From contig NZ_BDAU01000011.1 of NCBI RefSeq assembly GCF_001612615.1, forward strand, positions 248,001-312,000: a DNA stretch of 64,000 bases, in the 5' to 3' direction. Numbering within the stretch: the first letter of the stretch is position 1; each line of letters starts with the position of its first letter. Under the pieces are notes generated by a model that worked only from the letters and a program-made list of their open reading frames with translations, made no database searches and was not told where the DNA came from. The position numbers were made by a program, and so were the translations under genes. Of this stretch, positions 8,816 to 16,521 are shown piece by piece. The stretch is from Nocardia amikacinitolerans NBRC 108937 (lineage in GTDB: Bacteria > Actinomycetota > Actinomycetes > Mycobacteriales > Mycobacteriaceae).

Positions 8816-8942
8816 TGTATCTCCGCTCGAACTACCCGACCCCGTGCATGAATTGGACTAACGTCCAGACGGAATCTAGCACGGCGGTGCGGGCATATGC
8901 CCTCAACCGTTGAGATCGGCTTCGGGAACGAAGAATTCGCGT

Positions 8943-9431
8943 CTACGGATTGAGCCGGTATCGGCCGCCGCCCAGGGCGCACGAGCGGGAACGGACCTGT
9001 TCGGAGTACTCGCCCCAGCGCGTGGTTTCCGACCACGTCAGGTCTTTCGCCGTTGCGATGCCCGGGATCTCGGCCTCGGAGAAATCCGTTCCCACCGCGT
9101 CGACTCGGGTCAGGTCCGCGCCGGTGAGATCCGCGCCGCGCAAATCTGTACCGGCCAGTTGCGCGTACGCGAGATTGGCGTCGACCAGAACCGCCTCGAC
9201 GAGGTAGGCCTCGCGAAGATCGGCCGACGTCAGATCGGCTCCGGTGAGATCCGCCCCGGGAAGCTCGATCCCGTGCAGTCTCGCGCGGACCAGATCGGCG
9301 CCCGGCCGGATCGCCACTCCGCCGCGGACGATCAGCACGGCGCGTAGCGACGTCGCGCCGCGCACCAGCGCGGTGGTCGCATTCTGAAGCAGTGTTCGAC
9401 GAGCAACAGTACTCAATCTAGCCCCCTGCAT
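8943..9431 (-). CDS. Pentapeptide-repeat protein
   Basis: A roughly 160-residue protein whose central part is an uninterrupted run of A(D/N)LxX pentapeptides, such as GADLTGADLTSADLREAYL, VDANLAYAQLAGTDL and RGADLTGADL. Such runs fold into a right-handed square beta-helix; some relatives shield DNA gyrase from quinolones or toxins. The C-terminal tail (TTRWGEYSEQVRSRS) is not repetitive. The start is unresolved: ATG at 9431, TTG at 9416 with AGGGGGCTAGA just upstream, or an in-frame start at 9509. There is no operon partner. The repeat call is firm, the role open. Confidence 0.8.
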   Translation of the reverse strand: MQGARLSTVARRTLLQNATTALVRGATSLRAVLIVRGGVAIRPGADLVRARLHGIELPGADLTGADLTSADLREAYLVEAVLVDANLAYAQLAGTDLRGADLTGADLTRVDAVGTDFSEAEIPGIATAKDLTWSETTRWGEYSEQVRSRSCALGGGRYRLNP

Positions 9432-9638
9432 GCGAGAAGTTAGCCAGCGGGTTTCGACACTGCACACGATGCGGACGCTCGAGTCCGTCCGAATTGTTCG
9501 TCGGTCCAACTAAAATCGGCGGGGTTCAGCGGTGATAGACAGCTTATCGCTACAGAGCCCCAAGGCGAAGCTCGACATGGCTTGTTCGACGAGAAGTAGC
9601 TGCCGTGTCCAAGTGGCCGTCGTGAAAGGAGTTCGGCG

Positions 9639-9695
9639 GTGTCGACGGTACCGGTCGCCGCTGTTTTCGTATCGGAGAGGACACTTCAGGGATGA
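9639..9695 (+). CDS. Possible 18-residue leader ORF
   Basis: GTG start preceded by a strong AAAGGAG at 9625-9631, reading MSTVPVAAVFVSERTLQG then stop. Its TGA overlaps the ATG of the next 55-residue ORF by the ATGA arrangement. No homology is recognised. It could be a real coupled mini-gene or a translational leader for the ORF downstream, and coding status is uncertain. Confidence 0.3.
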   Translation: MSTVPVAAVFVSERTLQG

Positions 9696-9859
9696 ATCGT
9701 AAATCTCGGCCGCCAAACCTGTTCAGTCACCTCGACGAACCCACTGCCACCTCCGCACCGGCCGGTGACGGCCAGGTGGGTCCTCCGGTGTTCAGCAGCG
9801 CCGTGTCGAGTCCCGCGGTAACGGACGACGCCGCGGCCCCGGCCGGCAGTGATCAGTGA
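9692..9859 (+). CDS. Small 55-residue Pro/Ala/Ser-rich protein, unknown
   Basis: A short ORF starting MNRKSRPPNLFSHLDEP and ending in an Ala/Ser/Asp-rich tail (DDAAAPAGSDQ). It has a basic N-terminus, an acidic low-complexity C-terminus, no Cys and no membrane segment. There is no good ribosome site of its own, but its ATG overlaps the stop of an 18-residue ORF that has one, so it would be translated by coupling. The leader-plus-tail shape is reminiscent of peptide precursors, but no maturation enzyme lies next to it. Function unknown; it may not be expressed. Confidence 0.4.
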   Translation: MNRKSRPPNLFSHLDEPTATSAPAGDGQVGPPVFSSAVSSPAVTDDAAAPAGSDQ

Positions 9860-9986
9860 AACCGAAGGACCGAGCGCGGGATCTCGCCCGCATGCACGCT
9901 CGCCGCGACTCGTCACACTGATTCGACGCCCGACCGACCCCGCAAAGGTTCTGTACCGATTGAGACTCCGGACGTCCAGCCGTCGG

Positions 9987-10199
9987 TCAGGGTTCGAGGT
10001 AGAGCCGCTCGTTCGGGAGTCTGCGGAATCCGTTCGCGGCGGTATCGATGGTCACCGCGTCGAGGTAATGCCGGTCCTCGTGTTCGGCGACGAACACCAG
10101 CGCGGCGGTCAGGCACGCGACGAAGTCCATGCGCACGCCGTGCAGGAACACCGACAGGTGCACGTCCGGTTCCTCCGGCCGCGGTGAGACGGTGCTCAT
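9987..10199 (-). CDS. Small unknown protein (70 aa)
   Basis: A 70-residue protein beginning MSTVSPRPEEPDVHLSVF, with a helical FVACLTAALVFVAEHED centre and a C-terminal RRLPNERLYLEP. I do not recognise the family. Its ATG overlaps the stop of the 78-residue gene upstream (ATGA), so the two are translationally coupled. The pair is divergent from an XRE regulator, the arrangement often seen in actinomycetes for small proteins paired with helix-turn-helix regulators. Probably a real gene, function unknown. Confidence 0.55.
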   Translation of the reverse strand: MSTVSPRPEEPDVHLSVFLHGVRMDFVACLTAALVFVAEHEDRHYLDAVTIDTAANGFRRLPNERLYLEP

Positions 10200-10432
10200 C
10201 GCGAATGCTCATGGGGCGGAGTTGGACACGCGTGCACTCCGTAGAGCACTGCCCGGCCGGAGGGACGGAACAGCGAGTGCGCGGCGGTGATCCAGCCGCG
10301 ATACTCCGAGCCCTCGTCGGCCGGTGACGGCAGCGCGACTCGATCGCCGTTGCCAAGCACCGTGATTCGGCGGCTGCGATACAAGGCCGCTTCGGCCGCG
10401 AACGGATCGGTGCGCGGCAGAATGGTGCTCAC
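10196..10432 (-). CDS. Small unknown protein (78 aa)
   Basis: From the GTG at 10432 the protein begins MSTILPRTDPFAAEAAL and includes LYRSRRITVLGNGDRVALP and RGWITAAHSLFRPSGRAVLYG. The GTG follows GGGAGGCTGTT, a strong ribosome site, and gives the same MST opening as its coupled partner; an in-frame ATG at 10498 has less support. The mixed beta pattern suggests a small globular domain. Divergent from the XRE gene and probably controlled by it. Function unknown. Confidence 0.55.
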   Translation of the reverse strand: MSTILPRTDPFAAEAALYRSRRITVLGNGDRVALPSPADEGSEYRGWITAAHSLFRPSGRAVLYGVHACPTPPHEHSR

Positions 10433-10661
10433 AACAGCCTCCCGGTCACTGCTTCGAACAACCCCATCGGTGAAACACCCTCCCTGCTCGCTCGACATAT
10501 GAGGAGCGCCCGCCGCCGGGGAACGATGAGGGGCACCGCGTCGACCCGGCGGCGGGGCTGGGTATCAGCTTGGTGGTTGGGGGTGTGTTCGAAAGGCCAG
10601 TGAAGGGACAGGTTTCGAGTAGTGAGGGGCGGCGTGGTGGGGATCGATCTACCCTCGTGGC

Positions 10662-11840
10662 ATGGGCCAGCACGTTGGGGAGCGGATTGCCGCGGAACGC
10701 AAGATCGCTGGGCTGAGTCAGCATCAGTTGGCCGGTCGGGCCAGGTACAGCCTGAGCATGGTCAAGGCGGTCGAACAGGGGCGTGAGGTCGCGTCTGCGG
10801 GGTTCATCGCGGCGGTGTCCGGCGCGCTCGGTGTCGAGCCCGAGCGGCTGCAGGGCAATCCGTATGTCGATACGCTCGCCGAAGAGGGTCCGATCGAAGG
10901 GCTGGCCGAACTGCGCACGGTGCTGGCCGAAGGCGCGTATGTCCGAGCGGTCGAGCCGCCGTCTTTCGAGGAGCTGTCCGCCGGTCTCACCGCCGTGGAG
11001 ATGGCACTGCGGAACGACCGCACACGTCGTGCCCTGGTGATGCTGCCCGATCTGATCCGGCAACTGTACGGCGCGATCCACGCCGCACAGCACGAGCGGG
11101 ACCGCGCGAAGGCGTACAAGATGCTCTGCGCGGCATATATCGCCGCCGAGGGGGCGTGCGGCCGGCTGGGCTACTCATCGTTGACTGCGCTGGTGCTGGA
11201 TCGGCTGGATTGGGCGGCATCGCACGCTGACGATCCCGCCTATGCCGTCCGCAGTCTGATCAAACGGTCGCGCCTCCTCATGGCACACGGAGCGACCGAC
11301 GTGGCGATGTCGCTGGTCGACCGTGGCCTGGCTCTGGTTCCGGGCGACAGCGAGGCGGAGAACGTCCTTCGCGGGTACAGCCACCTGCGCGGTGCGATCG
11401 TCGCCGCGCGGGCACGACGCCTCGACGACGCGCGAACCCATATCGGCGCGGCCCGGCAGATCGCGAGGCCGATGACCCGGGAAAGCTCGCTGTACACAAC
11501 CGATTTCGGCCCGGGGAACGTGGAGGTGCACGCGTGTGCGGTCGAGCTGGAGGCAGGCGACCCCGGCAAGGCAGCGCGTGACGGTGCCGTCTTGGCCCTT
11601 CCGTCCGATATGGCCGCGCCGAGGGCGGGCCACCACTGGCACGACAACGCTCGCGCCTGGCTGATGACGGGGAAACCCGACCAAGCCCTTGCCGCGCTCA
11701 ACAAGGCCCGTGCCGCGGCACCCCAACAGACGCGCCTGCATCCGTCCGTCCGGGAGACTTTGTTCGGCATCGCCGCCGCTCAGCGCCGCCAGTCCGAGAG
11801 TCTGGTCGGCTTCGCCTCTTGGCTCGGCGCGAGTCTTTGA
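10662..11840 (+). CDS. XRE-family regulator with TPR-like C-terminal domain
   Basis: A 392-residue protein. Residues 5-60 form a Cro/C1-type helix-turn-helix (VGERIAAERKIAGLSQHQLAGRARYSLSMVKAVEQG). The rest is all-helical, with Ala-rich repeats (YIAAEGACGRLGYSS, ALVLDRLDWAAS, KPDQALAALNKARAAAP) that look like degenerate tetratricopeptide units, as in many Streptomyces and Nocardia regulators whose helical domain binds a peptide or protein signal. It is divergent from two tiny coupled genes, its most likely targets. A strong hairpin follows the stop. Confidence 0.82.
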   Translation: MGQHVGERIAAERKIAGLSQHQLAGRARYSLSMVKAVEQGREVASAGFIAAVSGALGVEPERLQGNPYVDTLAEEGPIEGLAELRTVLAEGAYVRAVEPPSFEELSAGLTAVEMALRNDRTRRALVMLPDLIRQLYGAIHAAQHERDRAKAYKMLCAAYIAAEGACGRLGYSSLTALVLDRLDWAASHADDPAYAVRSLIKRSRLLMAHGATDVAMSLVDRGLALVPGDSEAENVLRGYSHLRGAIVAARARRLDDARTHIGAARQIARPMTRESSLYTTDFGPGNVEVHACAVELEAGDPGKAARDGAVLALPSDMAAPRAGHHWHDNARAWLMTGKPDQALAALNKARAAAPQQTRLHPSVRETLFGIAAAQRRQSESLVGFASWLGASL

Positions 11841-11879
11841 GCGGTCGGTACACCGGGCGATCCACCAACACCTCCGACC

Positions 11880-11913
11880 CCGGGGTGCTGCCGAGGGGGC
11901 AGGTCCCGGGGTT
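11880..11913 (+). terminator. GC-rich hairpin after the XRE gene
   Basis: Arms 11880-11894 and 11900-11913 pair through CCCCGGG/CCCGGGG and CTGCC/GGCAG, separated by a small bulge and a GAGGG loop. It begins 40 bp after the XRE stop and before the convergent secreted-peptide gene. There is no U-tract, as is usual in high-GC actinobacteria. Confidence 0.5.
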
Positions 11914-11992
11914 GCTGGTATGGGTGGCAGTGGGCGTGCGAGGCGGCGGGGCCGCACGCCGGTACGGGGATCAGTACATGCCCGTACGGTGA

Positions 11993-12274
11993 TCAGTAGT
12001 AGTAGTAATTTCCGTAGGCGTCGTAGTTCTCGGAGCCGGGAGTCAGGTTGGTCTGGCCGCCCGGGGTGAGGTTGGTCTGGCCGCCGGGGGTCAGATCCTG
12101 CTGGCCGCCACACACCAGATTGGGCCAGGAGCAGGTCGGCAGGTTGGGGTCCTGCTCGGCTTGGGCGACACCAGCCGTCACCAAGCCGGCACCTAGCAGG
12201 GCGGGTGCCGCGGCGATCGCCATGGCGCGTGCGAAGCGGTGGGTGCGGCGGGTCGAGCGCTGGTCGGTCGTCAT
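11993..12274 (-). CDS. Small secreted repeat protein with tyrosine tail
   Basis: A 93-residue exported protein. The ATG at 12274 follows AAGGAG. Residues 1-34 form a signal peptide (RRTHRFARAM, hydrophobic Ala/Gly core, AQA-E). The mature part has two Cys (PTCSWPNLVCGG, a likely disulfide), then three eight-residue repeats of GGQ(T/Q)(N/D)LTP, and ends GSENYDAYGNYYYY. No family is recognised. The repeats and four terminal tyrosines suggest a surface or matrix peptide, perhaps cross-linked. It is a single gene, convergent with the XRE gene. Confidence 0.7.
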   Translation of the reverse strand: MTTDQRSTRRTHRFARAMAIAAAPALLGAGLVTAGVAQAEQDPNLPTCSWPNLVCGGQQDLTPGGQTNLTPGGQTNLTPGSENYDAYGNYYYY

Positions 12275-14073
12275 ATGGTTTGCTCCTTCGTGTCGGTCTG
12301 GCGGGGCGGTCCCGCTGTCGTTGTGACGATGTCTAGACTGCTCGACGCTGAGCCGCGCTGATAGGACACCAAGGGTGCGGGGCGACTCACCCTTCTTGTG
12401 GTTCGATCCCACCAAGGTGGGCGGCGGTTTCGGTCCCCGCGGTCGGAAGAAACCGACAATGCGCGGCAGTTGAAAATGCGATCAGTTCAGAACCCCGCCG
12501 GGCCTCGCCGGACCGAAAAACGCCCGTCCGGCAGCACCGGCATCCCGTGCGCTATGAGTGGCTGGACGAGCGGCTGCGATCGCCGGCATCAGCCCCGTAA
12601 TCAGCGACGCGATCGTCGTGTCGGCCGACGATCGATACACCGCCGAAAGCAGCGCGGGTGATCAGCGTGGTGGACGATCAGCTCGACGAGATGCCGTCCA
12701 GTATGTCGCCGAGTTTCACGCTCTCAAGACGAAAACTGTTGCTGCACAGCGCTATACGGCACGACCGAATCACACGATACCTTCGATCGGACTCGCCGAT
12801 ATCGCTGACCAGCCGTAGGCCGGTTCGCATCCGATCTCTCTCCGGACGCTGTCGCGAAAGGTCGTGGTGTCAGCAGGTGTTGACTGAGATTCGTTTGTTT
12901 CCAATAGCTTTGAAGAAATTGCGTACCCTGTCGGGCGCGCGGGGTCCGACGGCTCGGATCGCGAGCCGGTCAACGAACAATAGCGTTCGCGAACGCCACG
13001 CGGCAAGGGCGACGCGCCGACCTGGCCCACTTCCCACACCTCGAGAGCCTAGCGGCAGACGCATTGCCGAACCTGTCACAAGCGCGTAGAGGCAAACAAA
13101 CAGCGATCGAATTACGTTGTGCGCAAACAATTTAGATTGAAGCGCCGTCTGATCCGGATTCGCGACGCTCCCCTGCTGGGGATTGTCCAATCGCTCCCTT
13201 CGGTCCGGCCGCATGGTCGAATACTGAACCATCATCCGTCTGAGTTGCCTTGTCGTGCACTGTGATTCATCACAGAAGTTTGCTCAAAGAATTCCGGTCG
13301 GTTTCGACGCGCGACTAGATGTGTTGTGCGGTAGCCTCTTTCGCTATGTTCGTGGTTGAGGAACTTGTTGCGCTCGAGGTTGCGCTGGGTGATGGACTGG
13401 CCGTGGCGGGTGTCGAGCAAGACCATGTGGAACGACTACTACCGCGTGCGTGACGCTCTGCGCGCGTACGCGGACGAGCACCTCGGCGATCCGGACGATG
13501 TGCTGGTAGTGGATGAGGCCGGATCATTGTGTAAGAACGTGAAAATCCCTCGGGCGCAACACTTATGTCCGCGTCCGGGCGGTGTCGTCGAGCGTCGTCG
13601 GCTCGACGATCTCGGCAACGGGCATGCCCCCGCTGCGTCGCGCCGCCGACCCGCACCGGTCGCCGCGGCCGACTCCCACGCCACACATTCTGGCGCACAA
13701 CGTATTTCACGGCGGTCGACATCGGAGTCGACCCGGCTACGCGTTGGTTCCGTAGCCGGAGAGTCGTGGATCCCCGAACGGGCAGCGGCCACACCGTCGT
13801 CCGCCCTACGGACCACCTCCCCCGGACCCAGCCGCGGATCCCGTACTCGGCGCGTACTGACGCCGACTCTTGCAGGCGACCACGAAATCGCCAACTCCCC
13901 GCGCTACGCACCCACCGAGACCAGCGCCGACTAGCCCACCGAAGTCGCGGTGGCGGCATCGACGCCTGCTGCCGAACAGCCGATTCGTCCGTAACCGAAC
14001 GCCCTCTCCAGGCCAGTGGTCGCCGCCGCGTGCCCGACTCCGCTCGCTATGACACCGAAGGAGCTCACCGCCA
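12275..14073. other. Gene-poor 1.8-kb region before the terpenoid cluster
   Basis: No convincing intact gene. Short open frames here lack ribosome sites and family features. Parts of 12,700-13,330 look less GC-rich than the surroundings. One transposase relic lies at 13427-13556. The stretch from 13560 to 14073 is GC-rich but I see no gene in it; it presumably carries the promoter of the polyprenyl synthase gene, which has AAGGAG shortly upstream of its ATG at 14074. Confidence 0.6.
13427..13556 (+). pseudogene. Degraded IS701-like transposase fragment
   Basis: About 43 codons read DYYRVRDALRAYADEHLGDP then DDVLVVDEAGS, matching from memory the segment around the first catalytic Asp of IS701-family transposases (typically VLVVDETGFLKKG). 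The sequence then diverges from the expected pattern, with no second or third acidic residue nearby. No terminal inverted repeats are evident. An old insertion remnant. Confidence 0.6.
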
Positions 14074-15198
14074 ATGGACAATCCCACGTCACCGTCAGGA
14101 CATCAGGAGGACGGGCGCCTGGTGGCGGCCATGTCCGGGCGGTCGAGCACCGCGGACGCGGTCGCGGACGGCCGCGTCCGCGTCGCCACCTCGGCGTCGA
14201 ACGGCCATGCCCGCACCGAGTCCGCCGAGCAGGTCGTCGCGCCGGGCGACCGAGTGGCGATGGTCACCGAGCGGATGCGCGAAATCTTGGTCACCGGAAG
14301 CGATTTCGACGACATCTACCGTCACGTCCTGACCGCGCCCGGCAAACGGGTCCGGGCCAGGCTGGTGCTGGACTGCCACCGCCTGCTGCCGTCGGCCGTG
14401 TCGGCGTCCGTCCCCGACGCCGTCGATCTGGCCTGCGCGATGGAGATGCTGCACGAAGCGTCGCTGATCCACGACGACATCTGCGACAGCTCGCTGCTGC
14501 GGCGCGATGCCCCCTCGGTGCCCGCCCTGTTCGGTATCCGGACCGCCGCCCGGGTCGGATTCCATATGGCGGGCACCGCATTACAGGTCTTGGCGCGGGT
14601 GCTGGAAGACAACCCGGTGGTCTGCGCGCAGCTCGGCGAGGCTCCCGGCGTCACCTACCTGGACAGCATCTCGGATCTGTCCGCGGGGCAGCTGGTGGAG
14701 ACCATGACCCCCGACGTCGACGATGCCGCGCTGCGCAGGCACTACGAGGTCGTCGCGGGCGCGAAGACCGGCACACTGTTCCGGCTGGCCTGTTCCTACG
14801 GCGGTACGGCGGGCGGGGTCGACCACGACCGGCTGCGCGACCTGATGCGGTACGCCGAACAGTTCTCCCTGGCCTTCCAGATCATGGACGACGTGCGCGA
14901 CGTCGAGGGCGACCCCGCGCTCGGCAAGGAGGCCTGCGGCGACCTGGATCGCAGGGTGCCGACCTGGCCGGTGATCGAATGGCTGGCGATACGCCCGAAT
15001 GCTCGCGAAATGTGGCTCTCACCAACGACTTCCAGCGCCGAATTGCAGGCCGACCTGGTGCGCAGCGGGGCGACCAAGGCCGCGCACGACGCCGCGATCC
15101 GCGCCGCCGAGACGGCGTGCGCGGCGCTGGAGACGTTCCCGCCGACCCCGGCGCGGGACGACCTGCGCACCCTGGCGCTACAGGTGGTGTCGCGATGA
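14074..15198 (+). CDS. Polyprenyl diphosphate synthase (GGPP or longer)
   Basis: A trans-isoprenyl diphosphate synthase of 374 residues that adds IPP units to an allylic primer. The first Asp-rich motif is DDICD at 134-138 and the second is DDVRD at 272-276, both intact. Small residues Ala129-Ser130 lie just before the first motif (HEASLIHDD), a pattern typical of enzymes making C20 or longer chains. The first 60 residues are a low-complexity extension absent from most relatives. First gene of the terpenoid cluster; its stop overlaps the next ATG (ATGA), so it is coupled to the squalene/phytoene-synthase-like gene. GGPP is the likeliest product by analogy with actinomycete mevalonate clusters, but chain length needs testing. 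Confidence 0.88.
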   Translation: MDNPTSPSGHQEDGRLVAAMSGRSSTADAVADGRVRVATSASNGHARTESAEQVVAPGDRVAMVTERMREILVTGSDFDDIYRHVLTAPGKRVRARLVLDCHRLLPSAVSASVPDAVDLACAMEMLHEASLIHDDICDSSLLRRDAPSVPALFGIRTAARVGFHMAGTALQVLARVLEDNPVVCAQLGEAPGVTYLDSISDLSAGQLVETMTPDVDDAALRRHYEVVAGAKTGTLFRLACSYGGTAGGVDHDRLRDLMRYAEQFSLAFQIMDDVRDVEGDPALGKEACGDLDRRVPTWPVIEWLAIRPNAREMWLSPTTSSAELQADLVRSGATKAAHDAAIRAAETACAALETFPPTPARDDLRTLALQVVSR

Positions 15199-16460
15199 CC
15201 GGAGGAAGACTCGGCATCCTCGCCAACGGGCTGCGGAACCTGCGCCGCGCACCCGACCTGGCCGCGCTGCGGGCGGCGGCCTCCCCCGCCGAACTGGCCA
15301 GGCTGGCACTGATCCCGGCGGCACGGAACATGGGAATCGCGATCGGCTTCCTCGGCGCGGACCTGCGGGCCGAAGCCACCGCTGCCCTACTCGCCTGCCG
15401 TGTGCTCGACGCCTACGAGGACCTGATCGACCGTCCGCTGGCGGGCACCGCCGTGCGGACCGCCGCGCAGTACCTCATCGGCGGCACCGACACCCCGCCG
15501 CCACCGCCGGAGCGGGTCACGGTCCGCGACAGTGAGGCCGTCGACCTGGTGCTCGCCGAACGCATCGCGGACGTGCGCGCGCTGGTGTCGGCGCTGCCCG
15601 TCGCGGGACGGGAACGCGTGGGCAGCCTGCTGCTCGACGTCGGCGATGTGATGGCCCGCAACCTCGAATCGCCACTGCCTCGGGTCGCCTACAGCGAGGG
15701 AGTGCTCGGCCGCGTGACGCATTACGCGTGCACGCTGGTCGCCGAAGAGGCTTGTGCCGAAACCGATTTGCGCGAGCTCACCGCGTGCGTCGGCGTCATC
15801 GCTCAGGCGGCCAACGACCTGCGCGACGGCGAACTCGCACTCTACGGCGTCGCCGACCGCGCCGAACTGACCAGGGCGGTGATGCTGCGACTGCTCGCGC
15901 CTGCCTTGGGCGGGTTCGCCCTGCTGGCCCGCCTCGGCCCGCGCACCCCCAACCCGGGCGCCAGGGCGGCGATGGCGTACATGACCATCACGACGACAGG
16001 CTTCCTGTGTTCGACGGTCGGGGCGCCGGTCCCCTACCGGCGGCCGATCGGCGCCACCGCGCTGGCCGTCCTGTCGCCCGCGCGCTGGGCCAAGATGGTC
16101 GAGCGGGTCCAGCGATGCGCCGACGCGGCGGTCCACCGGGTGCTCGACACCTCGCCGGAACTCGGTACCGGTTCCGACGCGGCGGCGCGACTGCTCGGCG
16201 CGGTCGACCCTGGCACGCTGTCGCCCGCGATGGTGCCGCTGATCGTCGACACCACCTTCGCCCTCGTGCGGGCACTGCCGGAAGAACCGCTGACGGGCAC
16301 ACTCTCCGCCGCCGACATCCGCACCATGATGATCGCCGATCACCTGGCCTTCGGCGCACTCGATCGGCTGCCGCCGCGCGGAGCAGACGAGATGCGCGCC
16401 CTCGCAACAAGATTCCAGCTGGCCGCCCTCGAAACCACTCCCGGAGGAGATCGTCCGTGA
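15195..16460 (+). CDS. Divergent squalene/phytoene-synthase-like protein
   Basis: A 421-residue all-helical protein that I place in the class I isoprenoid synthase fold. The first metal motif is DAYED (72-76) in ACRVLDAYEDLID, as in squalene/phytoene synthases. The second should read N-x-x-R-D-x-x-x-D; here it is QAANDLRDGELA (204-215), so the first Asp is kept and the last Asp is Ala. It is about 80-120 residues longer than usual, with a C-terminal helical extension. Coupled to the polyprenyl synthase and followed by a desaturase. It could couple two prenyl diphosphates head-to-head, cyclise one, or be a non-catalytic partner. Fold moderately sure, reaction unknown. Confidence 0.7.
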   Translation: MTGGRLGILANGLRNLRRAPDLAALRAAASPAELARLALIPAARNMGIAIGFLGADLRAEATAALLACRVLDAYEDLIDRPLAGTAVRTAAQYLIGGTDTPPPPPERVTVRDSEAVDLVLAERIADVRALVSALPVAGRERVGSLLLDVGDVMARNLESPLPRVAYSEGVLGRVTHYACTLVAEEACAETDLRELTACVGVIAQAANDLRDGELALYGVADRAELTRAVMLRLLAPALGGFALLARLGPRTPNPGARAAMAYMTITTTGFLCSTVGAPVPYRRPIGATALAVLSPARWAKMVERVQRCADAAVHRVLDTSPELGTGSDAAARLLGAVDPGTLSPAMVPLIVDTTFALVRALPEEPLTGTLSAADIRTMMIADHLAFGALDRLPPRGADEMRALATRFQLAALETTPGGDRP

Positions 16461-16521
16461 CCAGTTCGTCCACCGACCCCGGCATAGGAACGCCCGACAC
16501 CAACACCCGAGGAGAACACCT

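Noticed and set aside
12380..12425. tRNA-like T-arm (GTGGTTCGATCCCAC)
   Set aside because: Only a 4-bp stem and TTCGATC loop; no acceptor, D or anticodon arms could be folded from the flanks, so not a tRNA and only weakly an attachment-site remnant.
13232..13426. Minus-strand frame reading LLDTRHGQSITQRNLERNKF
   Set aside because: Looks protein-like for about 35 codons but I recognise no family, it has no ribosome site and the rest of the frame is unstructured; left as part of the gene-poor region.
14016..15194. Long plus-strand frame running into the synthase-like gene from upstream
   Set aside because: It overlaps the polyprenyl synthase in another frame with Arg-rich, motif-free sequence; the true start is the ATG at 15195.
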